Source: Typha latifolia (taxonomy: Eukaryota; Streptophyta; Magnoliopsida; Poales; Typhaceae). From it: DNA of 64,000 bases. Below are positions 1 through 10,161 of this stretch, piece by piece. How positions within the stretch are numbered: position 1 is the first letter of the stretch; every line of letters begins with the position of its first letter. Location: positions 1,870,001 through 1,934,000 of the forward strand of contig CM034108.1 in the NCBI GenBank assembly GCA_019914945.1, in the 5' to 3' direction. The position numbers and the translations under genes were made by a program. The notes beneath the pieces were generated by a model that saw nothing but the letters and a program-made list of their open reading frames with translations, made no database searches and was not told the origin of the DNA.

Positions 1-890
1 CCCAACGCTAGTTGAGCTTAAGCCTTGTGCCCGACCCAGTGGGACAGTTTTGGTAGGCTTTAATTTGATTGCAACTCAGACTATTGTTTGGACTGTGAGC
101 ATATTTTAGTCATCTTGATTGCAACGCAACCAAGGTTTGGTTGGTGTCTACTTTACCTTACTTTTATTTTATTTTATTTTATTTTAGTCATTTTGTTTAG
201 TCGTGATTATATTAGATTTGGGCATTAAATATTAGTTATCGGATATATTCACCCGGATAACTTTTAAATTACCTAGTGGCTCTTGGTGAGTATATGATAT
301 GATATTATTTTGTATTATTTTGAACATGCTATAAATATATCCTGTTGTATGTTTCATTTCATTACTTTTAAGTAGCAAAGATGCATACTTGTTAAGCATT
401 TGTTCACCACTTTTATTGGAATGGTTTTAAATTTGTAGGCAACTTTGATGTTGTGGTGGAGCTGACGAGAATTAGTTGTATTTCAGTTATTAAATTTATC
501 ATATAAAATTAAAATGAGATGAGTTGTAGCCTCCATACTAATATTATTATCGATTAGTGATATGGATATGTAATTTGAGACCTGTAGTAGTTTGTAATAT
601 TTTGAGCTTCTTATTTTTTGATTGAGTTATTTATAGAAAAATTAAATTTTATTTTATCTAATCATGCGGGTTCTATCTCATTAAAAGTGTTTGTATTCAA
701 TGACGTTTGTTTTGTAAAAGACTTTAGAGATAATAATATTATTTTAGAGAATGTAACGACAATTATAATATTTTAAGAAAATTCAGTGGCAATTATGTAA
801 AATTTAAAAATATAGTAATAAATGTTAGAATAGCTAAATTGGATATTGTCTAATATAGACCCCTTAATTATGTAAAGCCTTCGAAAATAG
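1..890. other. AT-rich intergenic DNA, no gene seen
   Basis: No supported coding region. The first 480 bases are slightly less AT-rich and could be the tail of an unrecognised transposon, but I find no terminal repeats, protein similarity or target-site duplication to support that. The rest is AT-rich spacer. Confidence 0.5.
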
Positions 891-894
891 GAGG

Positions 895-1075
895 TCTCCG
901 ACAGTCTTTTGGCTATCCCATCCTCTTCGGCGAGGTCACCTTCCGAGTCATCGCCTTCTCTACCCTCGCTACCCTCTACTTCTCGGGGACCTCCCTAATC
1001 AAGTTCCTCGTATCGCAGTTCTCGCGTTCCGCTACCAAGAAGAAGACTTTGAGAAGAACCTCCCTGAGAAAGGAC
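895..1075 (+). pseudogene. PGG-domain relic, fragment of an ankyrin-PGG last exon
   Basis: Reading from about 901 gives GYPILFGEVTF, then a hydrophobic stretch (VIAFSTLATLYFSGTSLIKF) and a degraded version of the SRYQEEDFEKNLP segment. This matches the part of the last exon of the neighbouring genes that follows the PGG motif. PILFGE is closest to gene C (PILFGEFPF) rather than to A, B, D or E (PILSG). No upstream exon accompanies it, and a frame change precedes AAGAAGACTTTGAGAAGAACC. The fragment stops abruptly at about 1072, where the distal upstream block of gene A begins. It is a truncated duplicate and not a working gene. Confidence 0.75.
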
Positions 1076-1260
1076 TTAACCATGCATCCAGTTTAATTTT
1101 TTTATGGGTCAGTGAGATCTTAACCTAAAACCTAAGCCACAAGTTATACTGTTTTCTCTCATTGATAAATGTGCTCTCTTTTTCTTCTTTCTTAAAAGAG
1201 TTACGCTAATACGAATAACTTTTTTGGTTGAATGCCTGTAAAGCTTCACGACAGTAATAT
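1072..1260 (+). repeat. Distal upstream block, copy 1 (gene A)
   Basis: Begins AAGGACTTAACCATGCATCC and continues through a TTATGGG, a CTTAACCTAAA, a CACAAGT and a GTTTTCTCTCATT segment to TGTAAAGCTT. Related blocks lie about 1.1-1.9 kb before each of the other four ankyrin-PGG genes. It has no coding potential. It may be an ancestral promoter region or simply part of the tandem duplication unit. Confidence 0.6.
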
Positions 1261-2192
1261 TAGTACACCAAGCATGAAGAATTACTTACTTTGGCTTTGG
1301 TAATCCTCTTTCACCTTTAGTAATAGGCAAATAATTCAATAATAACTGTTAGTTTCTCTCTCCTAATTGTACCGTTGAGACTAAATAATACTATATAAAA
1401 TTAATCGAAAGTATCAATTATATGAACCGAAAGTACCATAGATTTTCTAAATTATAAAGATAAATTAGTCATATTTTATTTCTCTATCCTAACTATATAT
1501 TTTTTAATAAAAAAATAAAAATAAAAATAAATTCGTAAAAGTTGGTCCCGTATAGAAATCATTGCTTTGCATTTAACACCCTATCTTTATATATAAGTAT
1601 GATTTTACACCCAATATTTTTAATATTTATAAATCGTATTTTTTAATTAAATTTAACAACTATAAACTAAAGATATTACTAAAATATCGTGATGGAATCT
1701 AAACTTTACTTCACGCCAAGAATCTCAGTTAATTTAAACAATAGAGGAGAAAAGATGGTTCCGAAGAAGGTTCAAACTAATAGTGTGAGGTAGAAGAAGA
1801 TATATAATTAACATATTGGACATTCTGGTAGACAATACGTTGATTTTAACTGAATATTTCTTTCTGTTAGGCCATCTATATAGATGGTGTTACAGGTTGT
1901 AAAATATAACTATGTATAAAGTGAAGGTGTTAAATGCTTTTCTTTTTCTCCAAATGCCTAGAAGCTACGCATGTTTACCAAACTACCTGGAGTTAAAAAG
2001 GCATAAGATGCAGCACACTGGAAAAAGAAAAAGAAAAAGAAAAAAGAGAGAGAGGTTTTCTGGTTTCCTCTGACGCAAGAAATCTCATTGTCCGGTAGAG
2101 AAAATCGACTCATAAATACAGACTGCCAAGTTGAAGAAATCAAAAACTAACCACCATCTCTCTCCCTCCCTCTCTTATTACTACAAGAAAGG

Positions 2193-5100
2193 ATGAGCGA
2201 ATCAAATACGGCTGAACTCTCTCCCTCATCAAAACAACAAATGAAGGACGTCGAACAAACGAACAACCAATCTCCCTCACGAGGACAAGAAACGAAGAGT
2301 GACCCATTAGAGGAAACGAGGAAAAAATTGTTCAAATTAGCCATGCAGGGCAAATGGGAAGAAGTCATCAAAATCTACAAGGCGGACCCTGAAGTGCAAG
2401 GCGAGAGGTTGACACGTGCCAAGGGCACGACGTTGCACGTGGCAATATCGGCCGGCAAGGAGGATGTGGCGATGCGGCTGCTGGATGCGGTGCAGAAGGA
2501 AAATGTGGAGAAGATCTTGAAGACGAAGAACGATACCGAATCGACGCCGATGCACGTGGCCGCGTCGCACGGCATGCACCGGGCATGCTGGAAAATGGCG
2601 AAATGCTGCCCGAAGCTAGTGACAACAGAGCGGAATAGACATGGGGAGACGCCGCTCTTCACGGCAGTGCGGCACGGGAAGAAGGAAGCGTTCTTTGCGC
2701 TCGAGTGGTCGGTGCAAGATGTGAATCCGCTAACCAAGGACGTGAGGAGGGACGTCACACATTGTAGGAGGGAGAAGGATGGCAATAACATACTCCACTT
2801 TGCTATCCTAGGAGAATACTTCGGTACCGTCTCAAAAAATTTTAAATAACACCCTCCAATTTATATCATTTTCTGATTAAGACCTTGATTTTATATGCAG
2901 GCTTGGCTAATGAGATTATTGGGGTGTATCCCGAGTTGGTTAATTACGTGAACACAGTAGGAGAATCACCTCTTCACTATCTGGCCAAGAAGCCTTTGTG
3001 TTTTAAAAGTGGAACTCGCTTTGGCTTATATGACCAACTCATTTACTCTTGTAATTAAGTCTTAATAATATATATATATATATATATGCGTAACTATATC
3101 TTTTTATATTTATTAATATTAATTAACTTTCTTTCTTATTGCGCAGGTATCTTTATTGGCCAACATGAGAGAAAATTTTTAGAATATAAAAATCAAAAAA
3201 ATTATCAACAAAAAGAATCCAAATTAGACAAACAATTGTTGCCGGAAACGTTCAATACGTTCTCCCATGTCTTTACTTTGCTAAAGCCTTTGCTTCAAAT
3301 AGGTAATTAGAATTCCATATTTACTTACGCAAAGACTTAACAACGTAATATGTTTTCCAGCACATTACTATGTTATTTGCAAAGTAGTCTCATATGATCT
3401 TAAGATCCAAACTCTAATTCAATTGCAGCTACCAAAATGCCCGGATGGATTCGCATCCCTGAATGGATCCAAAGAAGATGTGGAAAGGGTGACGAAGAAA
3501 ATCTAGCTGGTATATTATTTTTTGAAATAAATTGTTTGCTGTGAAAAATCTTTTAAACTTTTTTTATTTTTATTTTTTTTGTCACTCATTTTCTTTTTTA
3601 TTTCAGCAAAAGCACCTATAAATAAATCAGCTTGTACTCCTCACGGAGGTGATCCAAAATCCTCTCAAGTTAATTTAGATATAATATATTGTTAATTTTA
3701 TATTAAGCTTTTATTATCTTAATTGATATCCAAGCTAGTAGTTGCTACACATAATCCTCATTGAAAGGTTAAGAGTTCTATATATATAAATTCGAGTAAA
3801 GTATTAGCTTATCGTGCTGAAGAAAGGAGCTTATTCCTGAATTTTCTCTCTCTAATCTTTTAGCAAGTAAATAAGTACACATACTATCTCGCGCTGATCA
3901 CTCTTTCATGTTTTAATTGTCTACTTGAAATGAAAAAATGTTAAAGAAAATAGCGAAACTGTGGAGGATATTGAGCTCCCTTTCCGAAAGTTTCCAGAAA
4001 TCTATGACGTGGGTGTTGCCTTGTTCATGGCGGTGATGAAGGTCATCTTGGTCATCATGGGAATAGGTAAGTAGATAATTTACAAAGAGTTAATTCGAAT
4101 GCACATTTCTCCCATGCCTTTATATATTCAGATCATGTTACTAATGAAGCAATATACTGTGGTAATAACTAATCCATTGCTCTAAAAATTTAAAACCGCG
4201 GTTTTAGAGAATAGCTAAAAAATTACAATATCTCTGTACAGTGAAGGTAACGATGCATGACTTGTACATAATAAGATTTAATTAATAATTAATTAAATAT
4301 TTAACATTAAAAAAAAAACTAATTTGAGTTTCGGAACAAAATGAGTCAATATCTTGAAACAAACATTTGTCTCTAATTCTATTTTCTAGGATTATGGCGG
4401 ACGCATGCACTTGAAAGGATGAAACGAAAGAATATATATGCACTTCAGCTAATGAATGAATTGGTTGACAATTGCAAAGACTGGGAGTACGAGAAAGATG
4501 GTAAGAATCCACATCTTCCGAGATCATTCGACGCACTTCCAGATACACCACCTCAAGAAGATAACGAGCATTCACCGACAAAAGATGTCACCGCCACCAC
4601 AAAAGGTATCACCACATTACCTTGAAATTAAAAAATAGAAAACATTATCCATGGAGTCAAAGCATACTTAATGTATTCCCAAGTTATATTTTTGCCATTA
4701 AAGTACGACCAAGTGTTAAATACACTGTTTGAAGAATAAAAGTGCAGTACTTGTCTTTTTATAATCTCCACCACCACCTCCAAAGGAATGAAAGTGTAAT
4801 TTAGCATTAATTTATTTATCACAAGAAACCACCGATTATTTATCGATCGATGCATAAACTATTTGTATTAACATCTGTTTAGCGAACTTATTTGAACTTA
4901 ATTATTTAAAAATTTTGAAAACAGAGAGTTCGGTTGGAAAGAACAAGGGGGAGGACGGTCATCAGGTCAATGTATATGTAAAGATATGCAAAGATGAACA
5001 AAAGGGAGAGGAATCAACAAAACCAGTGAAAGGTAAATAATTAATATTTTCTGTTACATAAAACAATATATATTGTATCATCTTAGTTCTTAAACTATTT

Positions 5101-6581
5101 TAATTAAATCTCACTATTTTTCGTGTGTGACATGATAGCCACACCGGTGTTAGTAGCGGCGAAAAATGGAATAACGGAGGTTGTGAAGAAAATTCTTAAA
5201 ACTTTTCCGGTGGCAATCTTAGATGTTGACGAAAATGATAAGAATATTGTGTTGCTAGCGGTAGAATATCGGCAAAGTCACGTATATGAACTTATGCTCA
5301 AGATAGAAACAATGAAAGATAGTGTATTTGGAAAGATAGATAAGGATGGAAATAGTGCTCTACATCTCGCCGCTATGCTTAGCCAAAAGCTTCCTTGGAG
5401 TATCCCTGGAGTAGCTCTCCAGATGCAATGGGAGATTAAATGGTACAAGGTACGTAGTATCTTTCTCTTATTCATAAATTTTCTTATATTTTTAATTCAA
5501 AATAAAACATTGACAACTATAAGGGATAATTATAGTAAACTATTGCTTATTTTTACTAAGACACTCTCTTAACTATGAAAAACCTTCAAAATAGTATTTT
5601 ATTAATTATATGTTCGAATTTTCTATTAAAAATATAATTAAGAGACCCTGTCACATGATCAATTTTAGATAATGTAGAGATTATTTTACTTTTATTCAAA
5701 AAAAAATAAGGATAAGATAACCAATGAGAGGTATTAGATAACTGAAAACACCGAACTGAAAGAAAAAATATGTATAAAAATTAAAATATTTATATAAAAA
5801 TAAGGAATAGTAATGGGTCCAGGTATAATTAACCATAAATTAATATAGAGTTCGATATATAAATAGGAATATAAGGAGGAAATTTGAAAATATTAACATT
5901 AGAAAGCAAACCGTAATAACCATATATTTAATGATCTTGAATGAAAAATATGAAATTTTACAACCACAGTACGTGATGCAAACTGTGGGAAGCGTAATAT
6001 CCCACACCTACAACGACAAGGGCCAAACGGCGCAAGAGCTCTTCATAGATAATCACAAGGATCTCATCAAGGATGCCGGCGACTGGCTGGTCAAAACGTC
6101 GGAGTCATGCTCCGTCGTCGCCGCTCTGATCGCCGGCGTTGCCTTCGCCTCCGCTGCCACTGTCCCCGGTGGTCTAAATCAGTCCTCCGGCGAACCGATC
6201 CTATCTGGCGATACCACCTTCCAAGTCTTTGCCTTCTCCTCCCTCGTGGCCCTCTGCTTCTCCGTGACCTCCCTCATCATGTTCCTCACCATCCTCACGT
6301 CACGCTACCAAGAAGAAGACTTCAACAAGAGCCTCCCTACGAAACTGCTAGTTGGGCTCACGTCACTCTTCACCTCCATTGCTGCCATGCTCGTCTCCTT
6401 TTGCGCTGGGGACTTCTTCGTGGTGCAGAAGCAGCTCAAGTTCGCGGCGTTCCCAATCTATGCAGTGATGTTATTGCCGGTGTCATTCTTTGCGATTGCG
6501 CAGTTGCCGCTCTATGTCGATCTCATTAAGGCTATCGTCGCCATTGTGCCGGAGAGGACTCAAAAGATGCAGACATTTTGA
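2193..6581 (+). CDS. Ankyrin repeat PGG-domain membrane protein, gene A (ACD6/ITN1-like)
   Basis: Probable exons: 2193-2823, 2901-3050, 3147-3302, 3429-3509, 3607-3669, 3947-4066, 4390-4605, 4925-5032, 5139-5449 and 5970-6581, giving about 815 residues. Exon 1 holds a helix pair ([18 protein letters not shown], residues about 49-66) and then ankyrin repeats ([44 protein letters not shown]). Exon 9 adds more ankyrin-like sequence ([20 protein letters not shown]). The last exon carries [19 protein letters not shown], the VPGG motif and four hydrophobic segments, so the C terminus is membrane-embedded with the ankyrin part presumably cytosolic. Relatives ACD6 and ITN1 act in immunity and salt or ROS signalling; the role here is inferred from family. 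Exon 5 has TT where the GT donor should be at 3670; skipping it keeps the frame. The start lies just after a TACAAGAAAGG leader shared with genes C-E. Confidence 0.85.
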
Positions 6582-7910
6582 CGAGCATTTGGTGGGCGAC
6601 GAGTTTGTGCCTTCGTTAATTTGGTGTGCTTTTAATTATTTTCTTGGACATAATTAAGTTCTCCGAATAACTAACTACGTGGGTCTTTTTCTGATAAGGT
6701 TTGTTTGCCAAATGTGCCAGGATATGTAAGATGTGATTAAGTTGTATTAATAATATTACTGTACCTGATTACTGATTATGTGTTAAATTAATTCCATATG
6801 ACAAAAGTTTTAAGAGTTCAAGCGCTCCTTTCTACCGTAGAGTTAATTATTTATCAATTGATTTGATGAACATCTAACGGTAAGATCTTCAAGAATATAA
6901 TAAAAATAAAAAATATTAATAGTAGGTAATTATTATTTTTTATATATATAATTTTGTATATTATTTTTTAACAATTATATTATCTTAATATTTTATCCAG
7001 TAAAAGATATATATATTGTTAACTGAGAGTAACGTATATATATCAAAATAAGTGTATTGATGTCTTTTATGATTCAAAATTTAATTTAATTTTATCTTTT
7101 TGATTATTTTTTATTATTTACATATATCTCTCATTAGTTTAAGATTGATTTAAATTAAATTTTAACAGATAGAGCTAGTTAATCATATTTAAATTGAAAT
7201 TTATTTCTAAAGAATCAAATTTAAATTATTTAATATTAAATAATATCTTCTATAATTAAGGCATAATTATATTTAACAGAGAAATCTTAATAGAAGAAAA
7301 GAAGGTGTAATTGGGAAGTTAAACACACCTAATTAAATCTTCTTCACTAATATGTTCTTTTTCTTACGTAACTTAATTTTGGAATCTGTACCGGATATTA
7401 AAACTGGTTATTATATTCATTGAATTAAGATTATAATTTTTAAAAAATATTAAAGTATTTGCCTAAGAGTTCTAACTCTAACATTAAGCGTTTAAAAGAT
7501 GGGAGAGACTAGTATTAATAGAGTTTGACATAACTCTTCAAATAAATTTCAGCCCTGAATTTAAATTATTAGGTGCAACATGCGAGTTAAAGACTACACA
7601 TAAACCGTTTCATTTTTTTTTTTAAATCTCTGTTTAACATATGAAACTAAACACGTAAAACGTGAGATACTCAAAAGAAACTATATTATATTTACCGTTA
7701 TAATCTGTATTATGTAAAAAAAAAAAATGAACACATCAACAATATAATTCAACACATTCCAAGACAGCTTAAATATTTTTTAAGTTGTATTAGTACTATA
7801 TGTGGTGGGTGAGAAATTATAGAAGGTGATAATTATTTAGCTGCTTTTCTGGCTATCATGATATAGACGTGCCAAGCCAAAAGAAAAAAGTATAAATGCC
7901 TAGGTCTACA
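6582..7910. other. 3' flank of gene A and AT-rich spacer
   Basis: The first 150 bases (a TGGGCGACG segment, an AATTAAGTTCTCCGAATAA segment and GTTTGCCAAATGT) resemble the sequence after the stop codons of genes B, D and E, so they are probably 3' UTR. The rest is AT-rich, with a part near 7570-7680 that resembles 28190-28290. No gene seen. Confidence 0.5.
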
Positions 7911-7914
7911 CATA

Positions 7915-8900
7915 TTGAGAATTATTGTGGAACATTGGGTTGATTTAGTTTTAGCCAAATACAACACCCTCTACTTATGGAGAAACTCTTGGCTCCTTAA
8001 TTGTACTTGGCATTGGCACATTATATTTGATTCTGTCATTCGCTTCTATATATGGGGTCTCCTCAAGCTCGTCAAAAATGCCAAAGGGTCCAACCTCTGT
8101 TTTGATCCATGTTTAAGCCCTCAAACTTTGGACCATTGGCCTATTTTCGTCAATTTGGGCCTTATGATTCATGCCCATAAGGTCTCGAACTTGATTAGAG
8201 TGGGGTTCTGGGCGGTGCATAATTTTTTTAAGCCCACCCTCTATGAGTTTGTTTTTGGCTCATCGTTCCCTATTCGAGAGGCTAAGGATCGTTGGGTTTG
8301 GTCTCCCAGTTCTAAGGGCAAAGTCTCTAGCAACTTTGTGTACACCACCCTTCGATCCTAATTCTTTTTGGGTTGGTTTGAAGGACATGTGGTCTAATCC
8401 TGTGCCTCCTAAGATCAAGGTGTTTCTCTGAAAAATGTGCTAGGATAAACCACCTACTAATGACGATATATTTCTCGTGCTTGAATACTAACTAGCCTTC
8501 CCTTTGCCCTAATTCTCGCCTTGATTTTGGTTCCACTTCTCACTTGTTCTACTATTGCAAATTTGACGCCTCCTTTATTGATTTTGAGGATCCGAAGGGA
8601 TTGAGTTTGTTGCACGATTGTCTAATGGGGCACCACTCTTTGCAGGAAATCAATGTGTCAAGTCTGAATCAACTCTTGCTGCTAAAAGAATATACTGTCA
8701 CCAGCATCTGTGTAGAGCCAGACTCCCTGTTGCTCACGAACATTTTGAATGGTGTTCATCATAGATCATTGTTGGTCCATCGAGTCTGATGTGAAGGACA
8801 TAAAATTTCTTATCTCATAATTTTTAAATTGTAAAGCACTTAATTTGGTTTTTTGGAAAGCTAACCAACCCGTTGATTGGCTCCCCAAAAATTGTTGTTC
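7915..8900 (+). mobile_element. Degenerate LINE (non-LTR retrotransposon) 3' end
   Basis: The open stretch at 7915-8361 ends in DRWVWSPSSKGKVSSNFVY, and the next frame gives WSNPVPPKIKVFL; together this is the zinc-binding region downstream of plant LINE reverse transcriptases. About 200 bases later another frame reads GAPLFAGNQCVKSES and AAKRI, and then CKALNLVFWKANQPVDWL, typical of the RNase H domain of plant L1-type elements. The pieces lie in the right order but in several frames with stops, so the element is a 5'-truncated, dead relic. The coordinates are approximate and I did not find target-site duplications. Confidence 0.7.
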
Positions 8901-8934
8901 TAATTGGAGATATAAATATTAAAATTTCTTGAGA

Positions 8935-9180
8935 TCGAGTGAGATGATAAAAAAGGACTTAACCATGCATCCACTTCAACTTTCTTATGGGTTAGTGAAA
9001 TGTTAACCTAAACCTAATTTCTTTCCCAAATAAAGTTAAAAAGTAGATAATACACTATAATAAGGGGTTTGTCCTTGTTGCGAATATAGATCTGTAAAAT
9101 GTTTGTAAAGCTTTAAATTACGCATATTAGTACTTAAAGCATGAAGAATTAGTTCCTTAATTTGGCTTTGGGCTTCCTCT
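8935..9180 (+). repeat. Distal upstream block, copy 2 (gene B)
   Basis: Opens with GAGATCGAGTGAGATGAT, then AAGGACTTAACCATGCATCC and TTATGGGTTAGTG, and runs to TGTAAAGCTTTAAATTACG. It follows directly after the LINE relic and lies about 1.2 kb before the start of gene B. Confidence 0.6.
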
Positions 9181-9959
9181 TTTTCTTTGGATTTGCCTTT
9201 GTGATCTTGGTGCCTCTTCCATGCAACTTAGAAGTTAACTACTAGTTTCTCACGTATACAAAATTGAGAAATTCGCATTCCATCTTTACTGGTATTTGTG
9301 GTTTACGCCTGCATTATGAATATTAATAAATCGCATGCTACTTTTTCCAAAATATTTGCAACACACTCTATTGTTAGAATTACTGACTGAACTTAACAAG
9401 ACTCCTAAGTTAAAGTTAACTAAACTAGCTAGCTAGGACACAATTAAAATACCTTGATCATGCTAACAATCTTATCTCTAATAAGGAGAAAATAGGACTG
9501 AGAAGAAGATTTAGATGATTGGAGGGAGATTCAAACTAATAATGAGACATAGATGTTGAGAGTGAGCCTTTTGCTTTCGTTCCGAGCGTGTTCTAAGTCT
9601 TCCCTCTCCTGCACGTTAGATTTGTATAAGAAGAAAATAAGGGCATATAACATAAGCATTTTAGAAGACAATATGCTAACTTTGATAGAATATTTCTTCT
9701 GTTATGTGGTCTATATATATAGACACACACGCGTTGTTAGCAGTGTTAATCTCATCTAAGGGTGTATTACATAAATATTATGTGACACACAAAGTATAAT
9801 TTATAAATACTAAAATAGACGGTGTAAACAGAAAATACATGTAAATGTAGGGTGTTTAATGCATTTTTACCTAAATTTTTTTATAGGAGAGCTATGCGTA
9901 CCTCATGCGATACTTCGCACGTCGTCCAACGTGTAATCAATGGTAGGGATGTTAAAAGA

Positions 9960-10105
9960 CATAAAAGATGTGGCACGTCCGTACAAGAAAATGGCAGAAA
10001 GAAAAAGAAGGATGAACGAAAAAGGAAAAGGATGAACAAACTCATGAGCAAAGGGATAAAAATTTCACACTGATCGAGTATATATATATATATATATATA
10101 CGCAC
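9960..10105 (+). promoter_or_regulatory. Proximal promoter of gene B
   Basis: Contains the conserved element ATAAAAGATGTGGCACGTCC, in which the G-box of the C, D and E promoters is changed to CACGTC (9974-9979). A purine-rich stretch follows, then a TA run at 10080-10100 that may serve as TATA region about 60-80 bp before the ATG. Confidence 0.4.
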
Positions 10106-10161
10106 TGCCACGAGACCAAACTAATTAATCCATCTCGGTTATTACTACGAGAAATTAAAGG

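Noticed and set aside
1..480. Terminal part of an LTR retrotransposon at the left edge
   Set aside because: The composition hinted at it, but no terminal motif, target duplication or protein remnant could be found.
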